A stretch of 64,000 nucleotides of DNA. Origin: Burkholderiales bacterium. GTDB taxonomy: Bacteria > Pseudomonadota > Gammaproteobacteria > Burkholderiales > SG8-39. Where the stretch lies: the NCBI GenBank assembly GCA_014860445.1, contig JACZJT010000057.1:1-64000 (forward strand), read 5' to 3'. The translations under genes were made by a program, and so were the position numbers. This document shows positions 57,432-64,000 of this stretch, piece by piece. Position 1 is the stretch's first letter; every line of letters begins with the position of its first letter. The notes under the pieces are model-generated. The model ran no database searches. It was not told where the DNA came from and saw only the letters and a program-made list of their open reading frames with translations.

Positions 57432-57515
57432 TGTCATCCCGAGCGCAGCGAGGGATCTGCTTTTCTTTTGCTGCGCTTAGAAGCAGATTCCTCGGGCAGA
57501 GCCCTCGGAATGACA
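57432..57515. repeat. 84-bp palindromic REP/MITE-like element, copy B
   Basis: TGTCATCCCGAG (57432-57443) and CTCGGAATGACA (57504-57515), one mismatch, with inner ATCTGCTT/AAGCAGAT arms; same family as 46033-46112. It lies between ubiU and ubiV within the operon, 13 bp before the ubiV ATG. Confidence 0.85.
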
Positions 57516-57528
57516 GGTGGGTATTGAT

Positions 57529-58407
57529 ATGAAAATCAGCCTGGGCCCTGTGCTTTACTACTGGACGCGCGAAGCGCTGATGGAGTTCTATTCCGGCATC
57601 GCCGAGTCCGGGGTCGATATCGTCTACCTGGGTGAAGTCGTGTGCTCGCGCCGGCACAATCTGCGCCTGGACGACTGGCTGGGTCTGGCGCGCGATCTTG
57701 CAGCAGGCGGAAAACAGGTGGTGCTCTCCTCGCAGGCCTTGATCGAATCGGAGTCCGATCTAAAGAGCCTGCGTCGCATTGCCGCGAACGGCGATTTTTC
57801 GGTCGAGGCCAACGAAATGGGTGCAGTACGCCTGCTCGCAGGCCGCGCACCGTTCGTTGCCGGACCGCACCTGAATATCTACAACAACGAAACCCTGGCC
57901 TGGTTCGCAAAACTGGGGGCGACCCGCTTTGTGCTGCCGCTGGAACTTTCGCGCGACACCCTGCGCGAACTGCAGGCGGCGCGCCCGGCAGGCTTTGAAA
58001 CCGAGGTGTTCGCCTATGGGCGCATGCCGCTCGCGTTCTCTGCGCGCTGCTTCACGGCACGCCACCACAACCTGCCCAAGGACGACTGTCAATTCCGCTG
58101 CCTGGACGACGCCGACGGACTTGCGCTGAAGACGCGCGAAAAGGCGCCCTTCCTGACGCTCAACGGCATCCAGACACAATCGGCACTGGTGTACGACCTG
58201 TCGGATTCGATAGCCGAGTTGCGCGATCTCGAGGTCGATATCCTGCGCCTCTCGCCGCAGTCGCACGACATGCCCTCGATCATCGAGAGCTTCCGCGAGC
58301 GCTGCGCCGGACGTCCCGGCGCACCGCTAGACAGCCTGCGCGTTGCGCCGCCATGCAACGGCTACTGGCATGGCGTGCCCGGCATGGAATACCGGACGGC
58401 AAATTGA
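57529..58407 (+). CDS. ubiV: UbiV, O2-independent ubiquinone hydroxylation protein
   Basis: A 292-aa U32-family protein with cysteines in EVVCSRRHN and in RCFTARHHNLPKDDCQFRC, the four cluster ligands of UbiV. It is the partner of UbiU. ATG 57529 is chosen; a GTG/ATG 12 nt upstream would start inside the repeat. No good ribosome site is visible because the repeat ends just upstream. It overlaps ubiT by 4 bp. Confidence 0.92.
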   Translation: MKISLGPVLYYWTREALMEFYSGIAESGVDIVYLGEVVCSRRHNLRLDDWLGLARDLAAGGKQVVLSSQALIESESDLKSLRRIAANGDFSVEANEMGAVRLLAGRAPFVAGPHLNIYNNETLAWFAKLGATRFVLPLELSRDTLRELQAARPAGFETEVFAYGRMPLAFSARCFTARHHNLPKDDCQFRCLDDADGLALKTREKAPFLTLNGIQTQSALVYDLSDSIAELRDLEVDILRLSPQSHDMPSIIESFRERCAGRPGAPLDSLRVAPPCNGYWHGVPGMEYRTAN

Positions 58408-58895
58408 GCTCTCAGCAATCCGTCCCGCTGCTGCCCGCTCGCCTCGCCGGCCTGGTCAGCCGTTTGCCGCAATGGCCGCCTTCGGCCGTGTTGTGCGCGG
58501 GCCTCAATCTTTTGTTCCTGCCGACACTGGACCAGGACACGAAGCAACGCCTGATGGGCCGCATTGTTTCGATCGAGGTGAGCGACGCCGGACTGGATGG
58601 CCGCATCCGCCTTTCCTCGTTTGGATTCCTGCCTGCGCCGCGGCGCACGCCCGAAGTCACCATCCGCGCCTGTGCCTGGGATTTCTATCGCCTCGCACGC
58701 CGCCTGGAAGACCCCGACACCCTGTTCTTCACCCGCCGTCTCACCATCGACGGCGACACAGAACTTGGCTTGTTGGTAAAGAACGCCCTAGACGCGATCG
58801 ATTGGAGCCGCCTGAGCGGGCGGCTGGGCCCGGTGATCGAACGGCTGCGCCGTCTCGCCGAGAGCCGCGGCGCGCACGACAAACCCTCTTCGTAA
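58404..58895 (+). CDS. ubiT: UbiT, SCP2-domain ubiquinone lipid carrier
   Basis: A 163-aa protein with an SCP2 lipid-binding domain: RLPQWPPSAVLCAGLNLLF, GRIVSIEVSDAGL, then FTRRLTIDGDTELGLLVKN. It is the anaerobic counterpart of UbiJ, holding hydrophobic ubiquinone intermediates. The probable start is TTG 58404, overlapping the ubiV stop (TTGA). An ATG at 58353 lies deeper in ubiV. Confidence 0.88.
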   Translation: MSSQQSVPLLPARLAGLVSRLPQWPPSAVLCAGLNLLFLPTLDQDTKQRLMGRIVSIEVSDAGLDGRIRLSSFGFLPAPRRTPEVTIRACAWDFYRLARRLEDPDTLFFTRRLTIDGDTELGLLVKNALDAIDWSRLSGRLGPVIERLRRLAESRGAHDKPSS

Positions 58896-59075
58896 CGCTC
58901 CCTGCGGCGGCGATACTTCGCCGTGTACAAGAACGCGATGGCCGCGGCTGAGCCTGCTTCAGCTCCCGGCTGCCACGACCTGCCTCTGGCGCGACGACGC
59001 TGCTACGCCTGCTTCAGACTGATTGCCGCCGCTGCGCTTTTCTTGGGCTAACGGCTCCAGTCGACCCTGGGGAGA

Positions 59076-59555
59076 CTATCGCACCTCGATTGAGGCGATC
59101 TTCTTAATCATCAGGTTCTTGTGCGCCGTTGTCTCGTTGTCAATGCGGCTGATCACGTCCATGAACTGGACATTGTTCGTTTTCACCAACTTGCTATAGT
59201 TGGCCTCGATCAACGAGCCCTCGATGTCGCGTGCAATCGTCATCATCTTCGCTCGCGAGATTTCGGCCCGCTTCAGCGCATCTATATGCACCATGACCCC
59301 GTTTTTAATTGTTTTAATCGCTGCTGGATTGAAAGTTCGGTCAATCGCGAACTCTTGTGGATTCGCAGCGACAAGTGCAGCGATCTTTCTGAGCGAATCT
59401 GCATGACCTTCTTCCTGGCGCTTGATGGCAGTCCAAAAATGAGTATCGTCTGGGAACGTGTCGCTGCAAGTCTGATAGAGATCTGCCAGCGCCATCTCCA
59501 GATCCGCCATGTCTTCCATGACCTTCAGCAATTGCTGCAGATTTTGCGGTTTCAT
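59076..59555 (-). CDS. ferritin-like/rubrerythrin-type diiron protein
   Basis: A 159-aa four-helix protein. DMADLEMALADLYQ and RQEEGHADSLRKIA give the ExxH-type diiron motif, with more candidate ligands in RDIEGSLIEANYS and DNETTAHKN. It probably handles iron, peroxide or O2. AAGGTGAG precedes ATG 59555. It lies 26 bp after the cyclase-hemerythrin gene, in the same operon. Confidence 0.7.
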   Translation of the reverse strand: MKPQNLQQLLKVMEDMADLEMALADLYQTCSDTFPDDTHFWTAIKRQEEGHADSLRKIAALVAANPQEFAIDRTFNPAAIKTIKNGVMVHIDALKRAEISRAKMMTIARDIEGSLIEANYSKLVKTNNVQFMDVISRIDNETTAHKNLMIKKIASIEVR

Positions 59556-59581
59556 ATTCTCACCTTTTTTGAAATCATTGA

Positions 59582-60985
59582 TCACGGTTGACGCGACGGC
59601 GAGCGTCCTGTTCCACCAACTGCCGTGGAGCGACGTCGAGTTCGTAATGCCTTTACGTACGCGCCAAAGTGCCTGTCGAGTTTCATAGTATGGTGCACCA
59701 GCCAATCGACCACCAGCAACTGGACTCGGAATAGGAGAAAGACTTTACCCCCAGAATGCAGGCTCTTTAGGTCTTTACTGAGCCTAGCGAATAATCTGGA
59801 GAATCGCTGGTGCTGCTCTAGTTGCAGATCAAGGAGCGGATAATTCTCCTCGCGCATGCGCTGCTCTTCGGTTTCGAAGTGCTCCTTGACGTACCGGCTG
59901 AGGAAGGCGAGGATTTCCTGCACCTGGGAAAATGCCGTCGCATTGCTCATGGCATGCACGAAGCGATTGGCAAGCGTAAAAAGTTCACGATGCTGTCTGT
60001 CTATCAACGGCTCACCCACGGCCATGGCCGGGCTCCATTTGACGGCCAACCCGATCTCGCCCGTGCCTTCATGAATTCTGCTCTTGGAGAAGCGTCGGCA
60101 ACGCTCCATATATGCCAGCGCAGAGCTGTCCTCTGGGCACGCAGCTAGGCACTGTCGCAGCAGACGCCGTGCGGTCGGAATATCCTTGGAATGGTAATGC
60201 GCCAGAGCTTCTTCAAATATTGGCCTCGTCCGGCGCTTTGCCGTCCTCGTTCGCGGCGAGTCGGCCCGGAATACTTCGTAGACAGATTGGGGTTGTTCCT
60301 TGCCTCTCACCTTGACTCGGTCGATGAACCGAACGTCACGCGCAAGCGCTTCGGAGAGTCCGTAATAAGTGTGCTCAGTGATAAGAAGGGGAACGCCGTA
60401 GATTTTGGTCAAACCCTCTATTCGCGATGCCAGATTAACCGCGTCGCTGATCACCGTGGGTTCCATTCGGTGAGGCCCGCCTACCGCGCCTACCATCATG
60501 ACGCCGGAGTTAAGACCGATGCCGATCTGGATCAGACTCTTTCCCGCGGCGACGCGCTTGACGTTGAATTTCTTAAGCTGCTCTAGCATGCCGATTGCCG
60601 CTCTGACGGCGTCGTCCGCGCCGGTAGGAAAAAGCGCCATGATCGCGTCGCCGATGTACTTGTCGACAAATCCACGGTATCTGAACATGACCGGCTCCAT
60701 CAGCCGCAGATACCCGTTGATGAACGCGAAGTTCTCCTGGCGCGTCATAGACTCCGACAAGGACGTGAAGCTGCGTATGTCCGAAAACATCACGGTCAAG
60801 TATCGCTCCGTGCTGTCTCCGAGCCGAAGGTCGGAGATATTTTCCTTGCCCATTAGTTCCAGAAATTGCCGAGGCACAAATCGGTTATAGGAGCGGACCA
60901 GCGCTAAGGTGGAAAGGCTGCTCGATGCATGACCACGATCTGGCCGGGAAGGCGGCCTGCCCACAACAGAGGATAAGGAAGACAT
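59582..60985 (-). CDS. class III adenylate cyclase fused to a C-terminal bacteriohemerythrin
   Basis: A 467-aa soluble protein. The cyclase domain (60-240) has metal aspartates D69 (VMFSDIRSF) and D113 (YIGDAI), adenine-selecting K109 and D181, and transition-state N184/R188, consistent with cAMP synthesis. Residues 255-300 look TPR-like. Residues ~318-445 form a bacteriohemerythrin (IDRQHRELF H332; H369-x3-E373; H392; H432 and D437), a diiron O2/NO-binding module. This suggests gas-controlled cAMP production. No transmembrane segment. AAGGAAG lies before the ATG. Confidence 0.85.
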   Translation of the reverse strand: MSSLSSVVGRPPSRPDRGHASSSLSTLALVRSYNRFVPRQFLELMGKENISDLRLGDSTERYLTVMFSDIRSFTSLSESMTRQENFAFINGYLRLMEPVMFRYRGFVDKYIGDAIMALFPTGADDAVRAAIGMLEQLKKFNVKRVAAGKSLIQIGIGLNSGVMMVGAVGGPHRMEPTVISDAVNLASRIEGLTKIYGVPLLITEHTYYGLSEALARDVRFIDRVKVRGKEQPQSVYEVFRADSPRTRTAKRRTRPIFEEALAHYHSKDIPTARRLLRQCLAACPEDSSALAYMERCRRFSKSRIHEGTGEIGLAVKWSPAMAVGEPLIDRQHRELFTLANRFVHAMSNATAFSQVQEILAFLSRYVKEHFETEEQRMREENYPLLDLQLEQHQRFSRLFARLSKDLKSLHSGGKVFLLFRVQLLVVDWLVHHTMKLDRHFGAYVKALRTRRRSTAVGGTGRSPSRQP

Positions 60986-61763
60986 GTGCGGATTAGCCTA
61001 GAAATATACGAGTTCAGATTTCGGGCACCAGGCCTGATGGGCTTTTAATTGCCAGCGATCTGGCTGCCCACAATAGCCGGGTGTGAAGCAAGCACTAGAT
61101 CACGCCCGCCCAAGCGATATCAGCAGAGTGTCGGCTCTCTTTCGGTTTCTTCATTGATCTAACGCAAAAGATTGGCGCACTCTGGGCGGTAGACAAAACT
61201 TACCGTGAATGCCAGCTAAGTGCCGGATGCTGAAGCAAATCCAGCAAGGGCCAGCGGCCGGTATCGTTCGCATTGCGGAAGAAGATACGGCAAGCCCGAC
61301 AGCCCGCAGTGGGTCGCTTGCCGTCCCTGGACGATTTCGAAAGCGGATTTTGGCAGAAATTTCAGCGCGCGGCGGGAGCCACGGGCAACAACCGGCCACG
61401 AAGAGTCACCGGAGAAACGAAAGCCCCGGCACCTGAACGGCTGCTCATGACAGAAGCTGACGTTCGCGGACCGTTGCTGCAAGACGGCAGGTCGGGCGAA
61501 CTCGCCATTAGTATTAGCCCAAGCGGCATTGCAATCCGCCGGGCGCAGGCACAATATCCGACGATCACCATTCTCGGCGACTCCAATCGACCAACAAACT
61601 GAGACCATCGACCCGAGTCGTGGAAGACCGGAAAAGCTCGAATTCCGGTCGCTTCTTCTTACGGCGGGAACTTTTTGCCGCCAGAACGCTCAAACGCCAG
61701 CAAATACAACACCCCCAGCCGTCAAAACGCATCTATTCAGCATTTAACCGAAAAGGTTGCTAT
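60986..61763. other. 778-bp stretch without a recognised gene
   Basis: It lies between the cyclase start and htpX. Several 60-130-codon frames are open on both strands, but none has a ribosome site with recognisable protein features. The region must contain the cyclase and htpX promoters. No repeat, tRNA or hairpin stands out. Confidence 0.5.
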
Positions 61764-62636
61764 ATGAAACGCATTGTTTTGTTCCTGGTAACCAACATCG
61801 CGGTGATGCTGGTGTTGTCGATTGTCCTCTCGGTGCTCGGCCTGGACCGCTTCCTAACGGCAAACGGCATCAATTACCAGACACTTCTCGGTTTCTCCTT
61901 GGTAATAGGTTTCGGTGGCTCCATTATCTCGCTGCTGATTTCCAAACCCATGGCGAAATGGTCCACCAGCGCACGCGTCATCGACGGCTCGGAAAATTCC
62001 ACCGAATACTGGTTGGTACAGACGGTCCACACGCTTGCAGACAAAGCCGGCATCGGTCATCCCGAGGTGGCCGTCTACGAAGGCGAACCCAATGCATTCG
62101 CCACCGGAGCTTTCAAGAACAGCGCCTTGGTCGCGGTATCGACTGGATTGCTGCAGTCGATGAGCCGCGAGGAGGTCGAGGCGGTGCTCGGGCACGAGAT
62201 CGGCCATGTGTCCAACGGTGACATGATCACGCTCACGCTGATTCAGGGCGTGGTGAATACCTTCGTGATTTTTCTGTCGCGCATCATTGGTTTCTTTGTC
62301 GACAAGGTCATTTTCAAGACTGAACGCGGCGTGGGAATCGGCTACTACATTAGCTCGTTCGTTTGCCAGATCCTGCTGGGCATTCTTGCCTCCATGATCG
62401 TGGCTTGGTTCTCGCGCCGCCGCGAATTCCGCGCCGATGCGGCCTCCGCGCAATTGCTGGGTTCGCCTGCACCAATGGTCAAGGCGCTTTCGCGCTTGGG
62501 CGGGCTAGAGCCTGGCGCGCTACCGCAGTCCATGGCGGCGAGCGGCATCACCGACAAGGGTGGATTCATGGCGCTGTTTTCGACGCATCCACCCATCGAG
62601 GAACGCATCGCCGCGCTGAATAATCGCGCACAATAA
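61764..62636 (+). CDS. htpX: HtpX membrane metalloprotease
   Basis: A 290-aa M48 protease. It has two N-terminal transmembrane helices, the zinc motif HEIGH (residues 144-148), two more hydrophobic segments, and [14 protein letters not shown] with the third zinc ligand. It degrades damaged inner-membrane proteins. Start is ATG 61764 with AAGG upstream; the longer open frame has no hydrophobic start and is rejected. Confidence 0.95.
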   Translation: MKRIVLFLVTNIAVMLVLSIVLSVLGLDRFLTANGINYQTLLGFSLVIGFGGSIISLLISKPMAKWSTSARVIDGSENSTEYWLVQTVHTLADKAGIGHPEVAVYEGEPNAFATGAFKNSALVAVSTGLLQSMSREEVEAVLGHEIGHVSNGDMITLTLIQGVVNTFVIFLSRIIGFFVDKVIFKTERGVGIGYYISSFVCQILLGILASMIVAWFSRRREFRADAASAQLLGSPAPMVKALSRLGGLEPGALPQSMAASGITDKGGFMALFSTHPPIEERIAALNNRAQ

Positions 62637-63130
62637 CCCGGTGCCCTTGGGGGTCATTTCCTCTGCTAGGCGTGACGATTCCAAGGAGTTTCTGCGGCAG
62701 CAATTGGCATAGTTGGAAGTTGCGCTACAGTGAACTTCAGGGGTCGCTTCGGGCGATAAGCGGAAATCGCTGACCGACTATCGAGCGGCGGATTGATCTC
62801 AAATTGCCGCCTTTCATGACGCCCAAGGCCGGGCGTCGGGCGGCCGACGAACTGCTGTTCGCGCGCCCGGTGAGCGGCGGCCCACTGGCGACTTTATTCG
62901 CACCCGGTTCTTCTACCTCTTTTGGCTTATGGGGCGTTAAGCCGGAAGGCGTACTTGACGGCAGCAAGACTCGAGTAGACACTCCAAAAAAATATTTCAA
63001 ACGCTACCCCAAGAGAAGGAGACAACCTGCTGAAAAATATGCGTTGCACAATTGGCTGGTCTATTCTTCGGCAACGGCCGGATCGGCTGGGTTTTTCATC
63101 ATAATTTAAATGGATAAGGAGGATGCCAAA
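62637..63130. other. 494-bp stretch without a recognised gene
   Basis: A 101-codon frame at 62804-63109 is open, but its composition is not protein-like and it has no ribosome site. The end (63113-63125) holds the AAGGAGG ribosome site of the cytochrome gene. Confidence 0.5.
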
Positions 63131-63433
63131 ATGAGTACAAGCAAGCTGGCGGCCATGCTGGCAGTTGCGAGTCTGCTCGCCAGCCAGCCCGTTACCGCGG
63201 CGGATGCAGGCGGCGCGATCATCGCTGCACAGTGCAACGGTTGTCATGGCTTCGAGGGAGCCAGCAAGGGCGCCGCCCCGGCGCTGAAAGGCAAGCCGGC
63301 GCAGCATTTGTCCCGGAGCATGAAGGACTACAAGTCCGGAAAGGCGAAAGGCAGCATCATGAACCGGATCGCCAAGGGTTACAGCGATGCCGAATTGGAT
63401 AACGTGGCCAAGTATTACAGCGGTTTAAAGTGA
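63131..63433 (+). CDS. small monohaem c-type cytochrome
   Basis: A 100-aa periplasmic cytochrome. It has a Sec signal (~24 residues, ending VTAAD), CNGCH at 35-39 and probable axial M77 in KGSIMNRIAKGY. It is the likely electron acceptor of the flavoprotein 12 bp downstream, forming a flavocytochrome c/SoxEF-like sulfide dehydrogenase pair. It is single-haem, unlike the dihaem FccA of some phototrophs. AAGGAGG lies 8 nt before the ATG. Confidence 0.88.
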   Translation: MSTSKLAAMLAVASLLASQPVTAADAGGAIIAAQCNGCHGFEGASKGAAPALKGKPAQHLSRSMKDYKSGKAKGSIMNRIAKGYSDAELDNVAKYYSGLK

Positions 63434-63445
63434 GGGGACACGAAA

Positions 63446-64000
63446 ATGACAATGAATAGACGGGGTTTCATCAAGGCCATGGGTGCGGCCGGTGCTGTAT
63501 CGAGCCTTGCCCTGGGAGGCTGCAGCATGGCCGGCTTCCGGCCCGGCGGCGGTCACGTGGTGATTATCGGAGGTGGCGCGGGTGGGGCTACCTGCGCCAA
63601 GTACCTCCGCCATTTCGACTCCGGCATCAAGGTGACCGTGGTGGAACCCAAGACGCAGTTCGCCACCTGCTTCATGAGCAACTGGGTTATCGGAGGACTC
63701 AGGGATCAGAATTGGATCACCCATGGATACGCGGAATGGTCGAAGAAGCACGGTATCGACATGGTGCACGATACGGCGGTGAGCATCGATCCGGTCGCAA
63801 AGGTCGTCAAGACCAAGGGCGGGCAGAGCATCAAGTACGATCGCTGCGTAGTCTCTCCGGGCGTGGATTTCCGCTATGACACCATCGAAGGTTACGACGC
63901 GGCCGTCGCCGAAACCATACCCCACGCCTGGCACGCCGGGCCGCAGACGGCGCTGCTGCGCAAACAGCTGGAGGCCATGCGGGATGGGGGGCTGTTTGTA
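63446..64000 (+). CDS. fccB: flavocytochrome c sulfide dehydrogenase flavoprotein (FccB/SoxF-like), 3' end cut
   Basis: The first 185 codons are present. The Tat signal is [20 protein letters not shown] with a following cysteine, the FAD site is [17 protein letters not shown], and C75 in [14 protein letters not shown] is where FccB carries covalent FAD. The mature enzyme works in the periplasm, oxidising sulfide to sulfur/polysulfide and passing electrons to the cytochrome. The rest lies beyond the window. Confidence 0.88.
   Translation, partial: MTMNRRGFIKAMGAAGAVSSLALGGCSMAGFRPGGGHVVIIGGGAGGATCAKYLRHFDSGIKVTVVEPKTQFATCFMSNWVIGGLRDQNWITHGYAEWSKKHGIDMVHDTAVSIDPVAKVVKTKGGQSIKYDRCVVSPGVDFRYDTIEGYDAAVAETIPHAWHAGPQTALLRKQLEAMRDGGLFV

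Noticed and set aside
61273-61602. 109-codon plus-strand frame upstream of htpX
   Set aside because: No ribosome site, no recognisable fold, and overlapping frames on both strands are equally open; left as non-coding.
62804-63109. 101-codon plus-strand frame before the cytochrome gene
   Set aside because: No ribosome site, unusual composition (SKTRVDTPKKYFKRYPKRRR) and it covers the promoter zone of the cytochrome gene.

Overview
The window is GC-rich, gene-dense DNA that reads as a facultatively anaerobic, probably denitrifying betaproteobacterium. The evidence is a Thauera-type class I benzoyl-CoA reductase cluster, a boxABC cluster with a BoxR regulator, betaproteobacterial housekeeping neighbours (yciB-bolA-parvulin, yaeQ), O2-independent ubiquinone genes ubiUVT, and a sulfide-dehydrogenase-like pair at the right edge. 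A Rhodocyclales or Sterolibacteriaceae/Sulfuritalea-like host fits, but the genus is not proven from sequence alone.

Layout. 1-9751: a KorA-type 2-oxoacid:ferredoxin oxidoreductase (cut at the left edge) is divergent from had-oah-dch-bcrCBAD-fdx, the anaerobic dearomatisation of benzoyl-CoA. 9835-13593: a HlyIII membrane protein, a tandem-GNAT protein with a hemerythrin, and phenylacetate-CoA ligase. 13847-22679: two NDP-forming acyl-CoA synthetase paralogues and padBCD (phenylacetyl-CoA to phenylglyoxylate), with a divergent Lrp regulator at 22866. 23351-27950: a first branched-chain/aromatic ABC transporter. 28174-29110: a GNAT plus an Rrf2 regulator resembling the BadL/BadM pair. 29258-34653: an arylpyruvate:ferredoxin oxidoreductase (iorA, iorB) merged through a ferredoxin domain with a KorABC-type enzyme that could make benzoyl-CoA from phenylglyoxylate. 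34970-43171: a second ABC transporter, benzoate-CoA ligase and accessory genes, divergent from boxR-boxC-boxB-boxA (43309-48935), the aerobic benzoyl-CoA epoxidation route. 48980-56259: housekeeping and stress genes. 56407-58895: ubiUVT. 59076-64000: a ferritin-like protein, an adenylate cyclase-hemerythrin fusion, htpX, and a cytochrome c/flavoprotein pair running off the edge.

How it fits together. Phenylalanine-, phenylacetate- and benzoate-derived carbon converges on benzoyl-CoA. Benzoyl-CoA then goes to the ATP-dependent ferredoxin-fed reductase without oxygen, or to BoxABC with oxygen. Three 2-oxoacid:ferredoxin oxidoreductases can supply low-potential electrons through the small ferredoxin at 9509.

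The main new observation is a 20-bp palindrome, GTATT-N3-GTAC-N3-AATAC. It occurs in three promoter regions: korA/had, hemerythrin/tandem-GNAT and livK/badL-badM. In two of them its arm forms the predicted -10 element. It is proposed as the operator of the cysteine-free Rrf2 (BadM-like) protein encoded at 28664. FNR-type sites mark badL, iorA and ubiU. The other points most worth checking are an IorB-ferredoxin fusion, an acyl-CoA synthetase paralogue that lost its ATP-grasp core, a partially duplicated boxA start around a perfect hairpin, and the cyclase-hemerythrin fusion.
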